From assembly GCA_044224215.1 (NCBI GenBank), contig JBGAKX010000063.1, forward strand, positions 1 to 24,378: a stretch of 24,378 nucleotides of DNA, written 5' to 3'. Shown one piece after another: positions 7,969 to 18,074 of this stretch (positions within the stretch are counted from its first letter, which is position 1; the number at the start of each line of letters is the position of its first letter). The translations under genes were made by a program, and so were the position numbers. The notes under the pieces were generated by a model. The model was given only the letters and a program-made list of their open reading frames with translations. It was not told where the DNA came from and made no database searches. Source of the DNA: DAOMFM01 sp035429825. GTDB taxonomy: Bacteria; Acidobacteriota; Blastocatellia; UBA7656; JADIYM01.

Positions 7969-8468
7969 GACTCGCAGCGCTCGTCATCGCACTCCTCGCC
8001 GTTGTTCCGGTCACATCGGCCATGGCGCAACAACTCCCGGCGTCGAAAAAGGACAGGTCGGACGTCGTCAAGTACGCCGTTGCCCTCGAGAGCGATCCGC
8101 TGTCCAAGCAAGCCAAGAAGAATCGCGTGAAGGTGCTGACGATCATCAACCGGTCGCCCGACCTCCTCGTGCCGCCATGCCGGGCGCTTCTCGGCGAGCT
8201 GCTGCTCTCAAAGCAGCTCGGCGCCGCGGAACTCCGCGTCCAGCTTCAGATCTCGGCCGCCAAGTACCTCGCCGAACATCCGGGCGCGTCACCCGACCAG
8301 GAGGAAGCGCTCGCCGCGGGCCTCGACGGCGCGCTCACCGCGTACGCGTCGATGCACAACGTGAATCCTCTGATCCAGATCGACGTGATGGACGAGCTTA
8401 CGGAACGCAGGGCGCGCGGCGAGATTCGCGACGTCGTGCGCGACGCCCTCGCCGACTGCGAAGCCTGA
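7965..8468 (+). CDS. Small exported protein of unknown function
   Basis: 167 aa; I do not recognise the family. Residues 1-22 form a classic Sec signal peptide (MRL, hydrophobic ALVIALLAVV, then TSAMAQ with likely cleavage after AMA or AQ). The mature part is about 145 residues, alpha-helical in character, hydrophilic and without transmembrane segments. It has one mid-protein cysteine (PPCRALLGELL) and one near the C-terminus (ADCEA) that could form a disulfide. Translation starts inside yraN (ATGA overlap), but the pairing with a cytoplasmic nuclease-fold protein does not reveal a shared function. The leader of the methionine operon follows. Confidence 0.75.
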   Translation: MRLAALVIALLAVVPVTSAMAQQLPASKKDRSDVVKYAVALESDPLSKQAKKNRVKVLTIINRSPDLLVPPCRALLGELLLSKQLGAAELRVQLQISAAKYLAEHPGASPDQEEALAAGLDGALTAYASMHNVNPLIQIDVMDELTERRARGEIRDVVRDALADCEA

Positions 8469-8548
8469 GCATACCTGCCATAAATATTACTCATTTGACC
8501 GGCCTGCGCGGCGCGTGCGACCGTGTGCCCAGTTGTTTTCACATTTCG

Positions 8549-8601
8549 TTCGTGGCGATTTAGAACGACTTGCTCCACGTAAAAAACTGCTAAAGGGCTC
8601 C
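8549..8601 (+). promoter_or_regulatory. SAM-II (SAM-alpha) riboswitch aptamer
   Basis: H-type pseudoknot layout typical of SAM-II. P1 is CGTGG (8551-8555) with CCACG (8575-8579). Loop 1 starts GATTTA and ends with CTTGC. An A-rich loop (TAAAAAAC) follows P1, and the 3' strand is TGCTAAAGGG. These are the same blocks, in the same order and spacing, as in known SAM-II aptamers (GATTT..., TTGC, ...GCTAAA). It sits upstream of metY-metX, the usual target, and should turn expression down when S-adenosylmethionine is plentiful. A covariance-model hit (Rfam SAM-II/SAM_alpha) would settle it. Confidence 0.85.
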
Positions 8602-8716
8602 ATGGTTCTCCTGTTCGACCCCGCGCTCCGCAGGCGCGGGGTCTTTGGTTTCCAGGTGCCGGGAACATACGGAGACGCAGGTCGTAGTCGCGAATCGCCG
8701 CTGACAAGGAGATCGC

Positions 8717-8733
<17 letters not shown>
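8602..8733 (+). CDS. Possible 43-codon leader ORF of the methionine operon
   Basis: ATG at 8602 is preceded by AAAGGG, which is also the 3' strand of the SAM-II pseudoknot. The ORF runs through the downstream hairpin and ends at 8733, 17 bp into metY in another frame. In known SAM-II switches the sequestered element is a ribosome binding site in just this position, so translation of this ORF could be the switched step. The peptide has no recognisable domain, and the ORF may simply be chance in high-G+C DNA. Confidence 0.3.
8617..8650 (+). terminator. Candidate attenuator/terminator hairpin in the met leader
   Basis: GACCCCGCGC (8617-8626) pairs perfectly with GCGCGGGGTC (8634-8643) around a 7-nt loop, followed by the interrupted T-run TTTGGTTT. 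It lies between the riboswitch and the metY ribosome binding site, so it could stop transcription when SAM is bound. I see no obvious alternative antiterminator pairing, and the T-run is weak. Confidence 0.5.
8706..8711 (+). promoter_or_regulatory. metY ribosome binding site
   Basis: AAGGAG with a 5-nt spacer fixes the metY start at the ATG at 8717. It is more than 100 nt beyond the riboswitch, so the aptamer does not cover it directly. Confidence 0.8.
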
Positions 8734-10047
<1,314 letters not shown>

Positions 10048-10051
<4 letters not shown>

Positions 10052-11106
10052 GCGTGGCGCTCCAAGCACCGGCGCTCGCGCCCGCGCGCGAGGCTGATTT
10101 TGTGTTCTCCCGGCGCGAGCCCTTCAGGCTCGCGGCCGGCGGGACGCTCCAGCCCGTGACGCTCCGGTACGCGGTCTACGGCGAACCGAACGCGCGCCGC
10201 GACAACGTGGTGCTCGTCTGCCACGCGCTGTCCGGCTCGCATCGAGCCGCCGAGTGGTGGTCCGAGCTGTTCGGGCCGGGGAACGTCTTCGACCCGGGCC
10301 GCGATTGTGTGGTGTGCGTGAACTGCCTCGGATCGTGCTACGGATCGACGGGTCCTGGGTCGACCGATCCCGCGACGGGTAGGCCGTTCGGCGCGGCGTT
10401 TCCCGTCGTCACGGTCGAGGACAACGTGCGCGCACAGGCGGCGCTCCTCGATCACCTGGGCGTCGAACGACTGAAGCTCGTGATCGGCGGGTCCATTGGC
10501 GGGATGCAGGTTTTGCGCTGGGCCGTCGAGTTTCCCGAGCGCGTCGCACGGTGCGTCGCGATCGGTGCGGCCCCGCTCGGCGCGCTCGGTCTGGCGCTCA
10601 ATCACGTGCAGCGCGCGGCCATTCACGCCGACCCCATTGCTGGTTTGCATATCGCGCGAGCAGTCGCGATGTGCACGTACAAGTCGCCGGAGCTGTTCGC
10701 CGAGCGGTTCGGCCGCCGCCCGAACCGCGACGGCGAGGACCCGCGCCGTTCGGCCAGTGATCGATTCGACGTTGCGGGCTACCTTGATCACCAGGGCGAC
10801 ATATTCACGCGGCGGTTTACGGCGGAGTCCTACGTCGCGCTCACAAAGACGATGGACCTCTTCGAGCCATGGTCGGGCTATGAGTGCGAAGGAGCGGCGC
10901 TCGCGCGTATCGAGGCCGCGGTGCTGCTGGTGGGCATCTCGTCGGACTGGCTGTTTCCCGCGTCCGACGTGCGGAACCTCGCGCGGCGGCTGCGCGATGC
11001 GGGAGTCGACGCGCGTTACGCCGAACTTCCGTCGTCGCACGGCCACGACGGATTCCTGGCGGACGCGCGGGACGTCGCGGCGATCGTCCTTGGCGAAAGG
11101 TGGTGA
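10048..11106 (+). CDS. metX: Homoserine O-acetyltransferase
   Basis: Alpha/beta-hydrolase-fold enzyme that transfers acetyl from acetyl-CoA to homoserine, giving the MetY substrate. 352 aa. The oxyanion and substrate region is CHALSGSHRAAEWW. The nucleophile motif is GGSIGGMQ with S149 (the family usually has GGSMGGMQ), and the aspartate and histidine of the triad are likely D300 (GISSDWLF) and H333 (HGHDGFL). The start is the ATG at 10048 inside the metY stop. The longer open frame reaching back to 9556 is a shadow of metY. Some MetX-like proteins use succinyl-CoA, and that cannot be decided here. Confidence 0.93.
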
Positions 11107-11111
11107 CGGGC

Positions 11112-12497
11112 GTGTCGGGTCACAAGGTGTACAAGTTCGGAGGCGCGTCGCTCGCGGATCCCGATTCGATCGCGACGGCGCTCCGTCTCGTCGAGCGCGG
11201 CGCGGGCCGGCACGGCGTGGTGGTGGTCGTGTCGGCTCCGCGAGGCGTGACGGACGGGCTGATCTCGATCGCCGAGAGGGCGGCGCAGCTCGGAGCCGAG
11301 GGCGTCGACGACCTCGCCGGATCGGTCGGTCTGCGATTTCGGACGCTTGCGCGTCGTACGATCGGCGCGGGCGAAGATCTTCAGGACTTCGTGCGCGAAG
11401 CGGACCGTGTCGTCGGCGAATTGCGCAGCATCCTTCGAACAGTGGCCGGGTCGGGCTCTGCCACTCCGCGGCAACTGGATACCGTCATCGCGGCCGGCGA
11501 GCGATTGAGCGCGCCGCTGTTCGCAGCCGCGTTGCGTCGGATCGGACTTGATGCGGAATTCGTCGACGCGGGCGAACTGATCGTGACGGATCCGGGCCAC
11601 GGCGATGCCGTGCCCGACCTGGTGACCTCCGGTGAGCGGATTCGCCGAGTCGTCGGCTCAATGCTCGACCGGGGGTGCATTCCCGTCGTGCCTGGATTCG
11701 TCGGCGCGACACCCTGCGGCATCACGACGACGCTCGGCCGGGGCGGGAGCGACTTCACCGCAGCGATCATCGCGCACTCGCTCGAATCGCAGGGCGTCGA
11801 TTTCTTCAAAGAGGTCGCGGGCGTGCTGACTGCAGACCCGGACGTCGTCGACGACGCGCAGCACGTGGCGTCGATCAGCTATTCGGAGCTGTCCGAACTG
11901 TCGTGCTTTGGCGGAAAGGTGCTCCAGTACCGTGCGTCACGGCTTCTCGCGGAGGGGAGCATTCCGGTGCGAATTCGCAGTGCGTTCGATCCACACGCCG
12001 AGGGCACGGCGGTCGTGCGCAGGCACGCGCCGGAGGAGGGCATTGTGCGTGCGGTGACGTCGATCTCGGGTCTGGGTTCGGTCCGGGTCGGAGGTTACGG
12101 TGCGTCTCGCGCGCCCGTGGCGGCAGTCCGGGAGCTGCTAGCGTCCGGTCAGCCGGCGATTCGGATCTCGCACGCATCGGCAGAGTCCGAATCGAGCCTC
12201 GTCGTCGTGCCGGCGGACCGTGTCGACGAGGTGGCGGCCGATCTCGGACGGATCGGGGAGATAGACGTGCGCAGGGGGCTCGCCATCGTGAGCGTCGTCG
12301 GCGATCGAATCGATCGGGACGCAGAGACGATCGGACGGTTGTTCGAGTCCATCGGTCGCAGCCGTGTCGCGGTGCGCGCGGTCGAGCTCGGCGGCACGGG
12401 GAGCGCAATCAGGCTCGTCGTCGACGAGACAGACGCCGCCCGCGCGGTGCGGGCGGCACACGCCCTCACCGAGAGCGTGTGCGTCACCCGCGCCTGA
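11112..12497 (+). CDS. lysC: Aspartate kinase, monofunctional, with C-terminal ACT domains
   Basis: Phosphorylates aspartate, the first step to homoserine, methionine, threonine and lysine. With a start at GTG 11112 it has 461 aa: VYKFGGASL at the N-terminus, GERLSAPL, GFVGATPCGITTTLGRGGSDFTA in separate blocks around 194-215, then two ACT domains (about 300-375 and 385-455) that usually bind the feedback amino acid. The segment before the ADP site is KEVAGVLTADP, closer to the K-E/D-V form I recall from yeast and plant enzymes than to the bacterial WTDVDG form. GAAAGG lies 11 nt upstream of the chosen GTG. GTG at 11103 (overlapping the metX stop) and at 11100 are alternatives. No homoserine dehydrogenase domain is fused. 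Probably co-transcribed with metY-metX. Confidence 0.88.
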   Translation: MSGHKVYKFGGASLADPDSIATALRLVERGAGRHGVVVVVSAPRGVTDGLISIAERAAQLGAEGVDDLAGSVGLRFRTLARRTIGAGEDLQDFVREADRVVGELRSILRTVAGSGSATPRQLDTVIAAGERLSAPLFAAALRRIGLDAEFVDAGELIVTDPGHGDAVPDLVTSGERIRRVVGSMLDRGCIPVVPGFVGATPCGITTTLGRGGSDFTAAIIAHSLESQGVDFFKEVAGVLTADPDVVDDAQHVASISYSELSELSCFGGKVLQYRASRLLAEGSIPVRIRSAFDPHAEGTAVVRRHAPEEGIVRAVTSISGLGSVRVGGYGASRAPVAAVRELLASGQPAIRISHASAESESSLVVVPADRVDEVAADLGRIGEIDVRRGLAIVSVVGDRIDRDAETIGRLFESIGRSRVAVRAVELGGTGSAIRLVVDETDAARAVRAAHALTESVCVTRA

Positions 12498-12502
12498 CAA
12501 AT

Positions 12503-12549
12503 CAGTCCGCAGATCTGCGCAGATCCGCATGATCTGCGTTCATCCGCGG
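12503..12549. repeat. ATCTGCG-type intergenic repeat between lysC and the DUF11 gene
   Basis: Short reiterations of CAGATCTGCG, CAGATCCGCATGATCTGCG and TTCATCCGCGG fill the gap between the convergent stops. Such AT(C/T)TGCG-periodic tracts recur between genes in many bacterial genomes from memory. No classical terminator is visible. Confidence 0.55.
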
Positions 12550-12556
12550 CCTGTCT

Positions 12557-15500
12557 TCACCTGCGGTACAGGAACGTCCCGATCCCCGAGTCTTCGTTCA
12601 ACACACTGATCAGCGCCACGCCGCCCTGGCCCGAGATGTACGCCTGGACGGTCTGACCAGTCAGCAGCTTGCCCTTCTGCTGGATCTTGGTTCCGGCCCG
12701 CTTCACCTTTGCCGTCTTGGCGAACGGAATGCCGTCGACGAACACCGACACGGTGTCGCTGAAGTCCGCGCCGTTGACGATCAGCTTGCCAGCGCGGAAC
12801 TGGATCCCGGAAATCGCTGGCTGTGGCAGCCCGCCGCTTGCGGCGTTGGTCGCACCGCTCTCGCCGTTCGGATACTGCGCCGTGACCGTGAAGTACGAGC
12901 CCGAAGGCGCCGTTCCCGCGACGAGCATCGTCACGCCAGGGCCGACCGTCGTGAACAGGTTTGCGGGCGTCGCCTGAACGTTCGACTGGTTCGAACGGTA
13001 GACGTTGTAACCGACGAGCGAATTGCGCAGCAGCTTGGGCAGCTGACCCGTGAACCCTTGGTTGTTCGCTGTGACCGGCCGAGTCTGCAGGTGTAGTGGC
13101 GGATTGAGCGAATCGTCTGTGGTCTGGATCGGTGGATCCCACGTGAGCAGCGTGTCCATTCCGGCCGTGACCGTGCCCATCGTGTCGGACGTGTTGTTGG
13201 CGCCGTTCGGATCGTTGGTCGAGCTGCTCACGGCAACGGAGTTGTTGACCGAGGAGCCGCCCGGCGCGAGGACGTTGACGACGAGCGAGACCGTGACGGT
13301 GTGGTGCGACTCGATCGTTCCAATGCTGACGGTGAACGAACCCGACCCGCCGACTGGCGGGCCGTCGACGCTTCCCTGCGGTGTCGACAGCGACACGAGT
13401 CGGGTGCCGATGGGCGTCGAGCCCATGACCACGACCTCGTCGGCGTCGTTCGGGCCGTTGTTGCTGACGGCGATCGAGTACTCGACGAACGTGCCGGTGA
13501 CGATCTCGCCGGTACCGCCCGTCATCGACACGCCGACGTCGGCGCGAGGCTGGCCTTGGTCGACCTCGATCGTGTTGGTGCGTGTGGAGGTGTTGTTGCT
13601 GAGGTCGGGATCCGGCGACGAGCTCGACACCGTCGCCGTGTTGGCAATGGTCGTCGTCTGGGACGGGCTCGTGCTCGCGGTCGTGACGATCGTCAGCGTG
13701 CGCGTCTCGCCCGCTGCCGTCGGTCCCGCCCACGTGCAGGTTACCGTGCCCGTCTGTCCGACGGTCGGGGCCGTCACGGAACCGCCCGCGCTCGCCGATG
13801 CCGAGACGAACGTGGTCAGCGATGCCATCGGATCGGTGACGACGACGTCCATCGCCGCGGCCGGTCCGTTGTTCGTGATTTCGAGCGAATAGGTAAGCGT
13901 TCCGCCGGCCACGACCGAGTCGGGCGTGCTCGACTTCAGCAGCACGAGATCGGCGTCGGTCGGGTTTCCGACCGTGACCGATCCCGACGCGGTGTTGTTG
14001 TTGGTGTTCGGATCGGGGAGGTTGCCCTCGACACTCGCCGAGCACGTCAGCACCGTGCCGATCGCCGTGCCGGAATCGACCAGCACGACGAGATCGAACG
14101 TCACGGACTGGCCGCTTGCAAGGAGTTGCGTACTGCACCCGATCGAACCTGTCCCGCCCGGTCCGGGTGTCTTGCAGCTCCAGCCAGGCACGGTGGAGAG
14201 CGAGACGAACGTCGTGTTGTCCGGAACGTTTGCGTTCAGGAACACGCCGGTGTCGATCGGTCCGTTGTTCGTGACCATGATCGAATACGTGGCCTCAAAG
14301 CCGGCGCCGACGGGATCCGGTGATCCGCTGACCGTCACACCTATGTCTGCACTTGGAGCCGCCGTCACGGTGACGGTCGCCGTGTCCGTGTTGTCCGCCG
14401 GGTTCGGCTCCGGGTCGGCCTGCGTCAAGGTGACCGTCGTGTCGATGTCCGTGTTGTCCGGCACGCCGGGGTCGACGCGCAGCACGAGCGTAAACGTCGT
14501 GGTGCCGAAAAAGAGCATCGCGGTCGACGCGGTGAATGCGCCCGTGCCGCCTGGCCCTGGATCGGTCGTCGACCAGCCGCCCGGCGCCGAGAGCGACTGA
14601 AACGTCATTCCCGCGGGAGTGGTCCCGCTGAGTTGAACCGAGGTTGCGATAGATTTCAGGTCGGGGTTCGTAACGTCGATCGTGTACGTCACGTCGTTGC
14701 CCTGCACCACGGGATTCGGCACGCCGCTGATCGTCACGGACAGGTCCGGGCCGTTGGGCGTGATGAGCGGCACGCACGCCGAGAACTCGGACGTGTCCAT
14801 CGGGACGTTGACCTGCGTTGCGGGGCGTCCGGGTCTGCCCGAACGTCCAGGAGGCGGGAGCAGAGGGCTCGCCGTGGCCGTCACCACTTCGCCGGGGCTG
14901 ATCGAGAACCCATTGGGAAAGACGTCCAGCGAAAAGAACGCGTCGCCGCCGAGTCCCGTCGTGGTGTCGACCGTACCGGCGGGATAGTAGCCCTCGCCAA
15001 ATCCCGAGAGCTCGCACGTGGGACTGACAAAGAACTCGATCCGGTAATCCTGGCTGGGAGCGCTGTTGAGCGTTCCAGTGAAGTGCAGCAAGCCGTCGTA
15101 GGACGCCGACGTGATGACCGGGAAGTTCTGGAGCCCGTCCGGCCCCGGGTCGGTGTCGCCGGGGTCGTTCATGGTCACGTCGTCGTTCCCGAGGTCGATG
15201 CCGAGCTCGAGGTTGAAGTAACAGCTGTTGGACTCGAGCGCGCACGATGCCGAATCCGTGATCGCAATGCCGTTGGCAGAGCTGCCAAAGACTCGGTTGG
15301 CAACGATGTCCGCCATGGAAAAGTCCGAGACCAGGATGCCGTTCCCGCCGTTTCCGATCGTCGTGTTGCCGATGGGATCCGTGCCGATCAGGTTGCCGCC
15401 GATGAAGATGCTGAAGGACGAGCCCGCAACGACGACGCCACCTCCGTCGTTCCCGGAAATGGTGTTGCCCGTAGCGAATCCCAGATCGCCGACCGTGCCG

Positions 15501-17605
15501 TTCGGGACGTCCTGGATGTACACACCGGCGAGCGTATTCCCTGCGTCGAGCAGCCCGGACGAGTCGGTGCCGATGTAGTTGTCGGTGGCCCATATTCCGC
15601 TGCCGCTCGACAGGCACAGGATTCCGTTGCCGGTGTTGCCCGAGATGATGTTCAGCCCGTTGATCGCCAACTGGGAGGCGTCGTCGAGGACGCCGTTCGC
15701 GCCGTTCGCGAGCGGCGTTGCGCCGTCCGCCGCGAGACCGATGATGTTGCCCTGGATCAGTCCGAATGCCGAGAACCCGTGCACGTACACGCCGTTCGAG
15801 AGGGTCGTGGACGCGGTGTTGCCCGAGATCACGTTTCCGGCGCCAACGGCCGTTCCGCCGACCGTGTTGCTTGCCGCATCCTCGATCTCGACGCCGTTGA
15901 AGGTGTTCGATAGCGCCGCCGTGCCCGCCGCGTTCGTGCCGATGTAGTTACCCAGGACCATGTTGCCGTTCGACATGAAGCTCGAGATATGAATGCCCTG
16001 GGCGCCATTCCCCGAGATGACGTTTCGCGCGGCTGTCGTAGTTCCGCCGACGACGTTCGCGGACGAGTCGATGATGGTGACACCGGACGCGCCGTTTCCG
16101 GCCGCCGTCGTGCCCGACGTCGTCACGCCGATGTAGTTCGCTTCGATCGTCGTCGCCGACGCGCCTGCCGTGATCACGATGCCGTCGCCCATCCAGTTGA
16201 TGATCGAAAATCCCCGGATGACCACGCCGGACGCGACGACGACGTCGAATGACTGCGTGTTCACCGACGCCGACGTTCCATCGAGCGTGACGATCGGCGT
16301 TCCGGCATACCCGGTCTGCGTCGTCGCGTCGATCGTGACCGCCTCGGACGGTACGAATCCCACCGTCGGCTGGATGAGCGTCGAGCCCGGGAGCGCAAAG
16401 TCGATCATGTCGGGACCCGACGACCCGTTTGCCTGCGTGATGGCATCGGCGAGCGATCCCGCGCCCATGGCGGCGTTCGTCGTCACGGTAAAGGTCAGGC
16501 GCGGGCGCGAGACGATGAACGACGGCTCCGTCGAGCCCTTCCGCAGCACGACGAGATCGTCCATTCCGTCCGAGTTCAGTCGCATCGGCAGCACCGCGAC
16601 GGGCGCCGATGACACGTCGAGATCCGCGCTTGCCGTCTGGTCCTGCGACGCCTCGCGAATCGAGATGCGCCTCGAAGCGCCGTCCACGAGCACCAGATCG
16701 TCTCCAGGCCGCGACGTCGCGTTGGCAGCAACGAGCGAGCCTCCGGCCGCGACAGTGCCTTGCGCAATGCCATGAATCGCCATGTCGCGCAGACCGGCCG
16801 CGACGCCGTCAGACGGAGGCTCGGCGAGCCGGATGCGGCCGTCGACGCCGACGAGCGAGATCTCGACGTGACCGGGGTGCGCAAACCCACCGAGCGCGAT
16901 TGCCTCAACCGAAAAGTCGAGCTGCCGACGGTCGACCTTTCGATTGGCGTCATCGTGAGCGTGAACGAACGTCAGGCTCGCGCCCGCCGCGATCACGACG
17001 CCTGGCTGTTCGTTCGCGGCGAGCCGGCCGATCGCCATGGACGTCGGCGCTGCCGCGACCTTGAACGCCTCCGGTTTGCCTGACAGGCCGTGGGTCTTCG
17101 ACGGATAGAGCAGGACGCGATTGCCGCCCGATCCCGTCACGCCCACGGCGACGTCGGCAGTGCCGTCCGGCGTGTCGATTTCGCCTGCGGCGATCGTCGT
17201 GATCGCTCCACCGGTTTCGACAGTTCGCGAATGCTTGAGCGCGCCCTTGCCGTCGCCCGAAAACAGCACGAGGCTGCTGCCGCCCTTCTGCGCGACGAGC
17301 ACGTCCTGATGCCGGTCGCCGTCAAAGTCGCCCGCTACCGAGAGGTCGGCCGACACCGGTGTCGCTACCATACGGGCCGGACCGACAAACGGCGCGTCCC
17401 CGGGGTCGCCGGCGCCGGCCGGAAGCGGCGCGTGCGGATACACGGCGCGCAGATTGCCGCTCGTGACGCTGATGGCGCCGCCGGTCGCGCTTGCGTAGGT
17501 GACGACGAGGTCGGGCACGCCATCCTCGTCGATATCCGCGCTCGCGAGCGTCGCCGCCTCGAGCGCGCCGGTCTTCAGACCCGCGCACGCGGCCGTGTCG
17601 CCCAT
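12557..17605 (-). CDS. Very large putative surface protein: FG-GAP/VCBS, parallel beta-helix, four DUF11 repeats
   Basis: 1682 aa from the first ATG. Residues about 15-365 hold FG-GAP/VCBS-like calcium-type repeats (DIDEDGVPDLVV, DFDGDRHQDVLV, LNSDGMDDLVVL), expected to form a beta-propeller. About 375-810 is a right-handed beta-helix, opening GAGSLADAITQAN and then repeating VVGGT..NVISGN..GI..GNYIGT units. Four DUF11-type Ig-like repeats (VTYTIDVTNP, ATYSIMVTNNGP, LTYSLEITNNGP, VEYSIAVSNNGP) span about 950-1475. The end has a fibronectin-like segment (LLTWDPP...GYNVYR) and an IPT/TIG-like tail. This fits an adhesin or other extracellular protein. No signal peptide is present, and coding-like sequence continues in frame about 50 codons upstream of the ATG without any start codon, so the 5' end may be broken or shifted. 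Confidence 0.75.
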   Translation of the reverse strand: MGDTAACAGLKTGALEAATLASADIDEDGVPDLVVTYASATGGAISVTSGNLRAVYPHAPLPAGAGDPGDAPFVGPARMVATPVSADLSVAGDFDGDRHQDVLVAQKGGSSLVLFSGDGKGALKHSRTVETGGAITTIAAGEIDTPDGTADVAVGVTGSGGNRVLLYPSKTHGLSGKPEAFKVAAAPTSMAIGRLAANEQPGVVIAAGASLTFVHAHDDANRKVDRRQLDFSVEAIALGGFAHPGHVEISLVGVDGRIRLAEPPSDGVAAGLRDMAIHGIAQGTVAAGGSLVAANATSRPGDDLVLVDGASRRISIREASQDQTASADLDVSSAPVAVLPMRLNSDGMDDLVVLRKGSTEPSFIVSRPRLTFTVTTNAAMGAGSLADAITQANGSSGPDMIDFALPGSTLIQPTVGFVPSEAVTIDATTQTGYAGTPIVTLDGTSASVNTQSFDVVVASGVVIRGFSIINWMGDGIVITAGASATTIEANYIGVTTSGTTAAGNGASGVTIIDSSANVVGGTTTAARNVISGNGAQGIHISSFMSNGNMVLGNYIGTNAAGTAALSNTFNGVEIEDAASNTVGGTAVGAGNVISGNTASTTLSNGVYVHGFSAFGLIQGNIIGLAADGATPLANGANGVLDDASQLAINGLNIISGNTGNGILCLSSGSGIWATDNYIGTDSSGLLDAGNTLAGVYIQDVPNGTVGDLGFATGNTISGNDGGGVVVAGSSFSIFIGGNLIGTDPIGNTTIGNGGNGILVSDFSMADIVANRVFGSSANGIAITDSASCALESNSCYFNLELGIDLGNDDVTMNDPGDTDPGPDGLQNFPVITSASYDGLLHFTGTLNSAPSQDYRIEFFVSPTCELSGFGEGYYPAGTVDTTTGLGGDAFFSLDVFPNGFSISPGEVVTATASPLLPPPGRSGRPGRPATQVNVPMDTSEFSACVPLITPNGPDLSVTISGVPNPVVQGNDVTYTIDVTNPDLKSIATSVQLSGTTPAGMTFQSLSAPGGWSTTDPGPGGTGAFTASTAMLFFGTTTFTLVLRVDPGVPDNTDIDTTVTLTQADPEPNPADNTDTATVTVTAAPSADIGVTVSGSPDPVGAGFEATYSIMVTNNGPIDTGVFLNANVPDNTTFVSLSTVPGWSCKTPGPGGTGSIGCSTQLLASGQSVTFDLVVLVDSGTAIGTVLTCSASVEGNLPDPNTNNNTASGSVTVGNPTDADLVLLKSSTPDSVVAGGTLTYSLEITNNGPAAAMDVVVTDPMASLTTFVSASASAGGSVTAPTVGQTGTVTCTWAGPTAAGETRTLTIVTTASTSPSQTTTIANTATVSSSSPDPDLSNNTSTRTNTIEVDQGQPRADVGVSMTGGTGEIVTGTFVEYSIAVSNNGPNDADEVVVMGSTPIGTRLVSLSTPQGSVDGPPVGGSGSFTVSIGTIESHHTVTVSLVVNVLAPGGSSVNNSVAVSSSTNDPNGANNTSDTMGTVTAGMDTLLTWDPPIQTTDDSLNPPLHLQTRPVTANNQGFTGQLPKLLRNSLVGYNVYRSNQSNVQATPANLFTTVGPGVTMLVAGTAPSGSYFTVTAQYPNGESGATNAASGGLPQPAISGIQFRAGKLIVNGADFSDTVSVFVDGIPFAKTAKVKRAGTKIQQKGKLLTGQTVQAYISGQGGVALISVLNEDSGIGTFLYRR

Positions 17606-17770
17606 CGTGGTGCGGGCGATTTCGACACCGTCCTGGTACGAGATCCACGGAGCTCCTCGTTCGGCCGCCTCGATGACCTTGACCCCGTCGGCAAGACGGC
17701 TTGGTCCCTGTGCCGGCGCGGGCGTTTCGCTGCGGGCGGGTAAGGCGGGTCGAGTACATATGAAAATTCG
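17606..17770 (-). other. In-frame coding-like extension of the DUF11 gene without a start codon
   Basis: Fifty-five codons upstream of the ATG at 17605 are open back to a TGA at 17773-17771. They include LADGVKVIEAAERGAPWISY and QDGVEIARTT, with strongly G/C-rich third positions like the gene itself. There is no ATG, GTG, TTG or CTG in this frame. A ribosome site AGGAG (17786-17782) with GTG at 17774-17772 fits a neighbouring frame offset by one base. This is consistent with a frameshift or a sequencing indel near the start. Confidence 0.5.
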
Positions 17771-18074
17771 TCACAAGGGATCTCCTGGATGTGTGGTCGA
17801 GTGTCTTTGCAGTCTGCCTTTGGTGTATCGGCATCGCGACCCGGACCCATTAGTACAAAATGGGTTGGGGGCGCAAAGAAAACCACCCCGTAAGCTGTTA
17901 CAGATCAACGACTTAAAACTAATGTCCAAATGATGCGATGCGAAGGGACGGCGCATCGCCAAGGATTTGAAAAAGGTAATGCATTGACGCAGGTTTTGCG
18001 AGGCCCAATGGGGCGGCCTCTGGTGGAACTACGCGTCCGCACGCGTGCGCGGTTCTTTGGGTTGCATGAGGACG
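17771..18074. other. Gene-free AT-richer region upstream of the DUF11 gene
   Basis: No supported gene. It contains a 7-bp hairpin ACCCATT/AATGGGT (17845-17865) near a TACTAAT sequence on the minus strand that could be a -10 box. It also has a perfect 8-bp hairpin GCGATGCG/CGCATCGC with a 9-nt loop (17935-17959). The region is visibly richer in A+T than the flanks, as expected for a promoter and 5' leader of the leftward gene. Confidence 0.5.

Noticed and set aside
8506..8534. Promoter with -35 TTGACC ahead of the riboswitch
   Set aside because: No acceptable -10 at 16-19 nt; the true promoter of the met operon is not identified.
17771..17870. c-di-GMP (GEMM) riboswitch upstream of the DUF11 gene
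   Set aside because: A GCAAAG-containing stretch looked suggestive, but the paired stems and the GGCAAACC-type block are missing.
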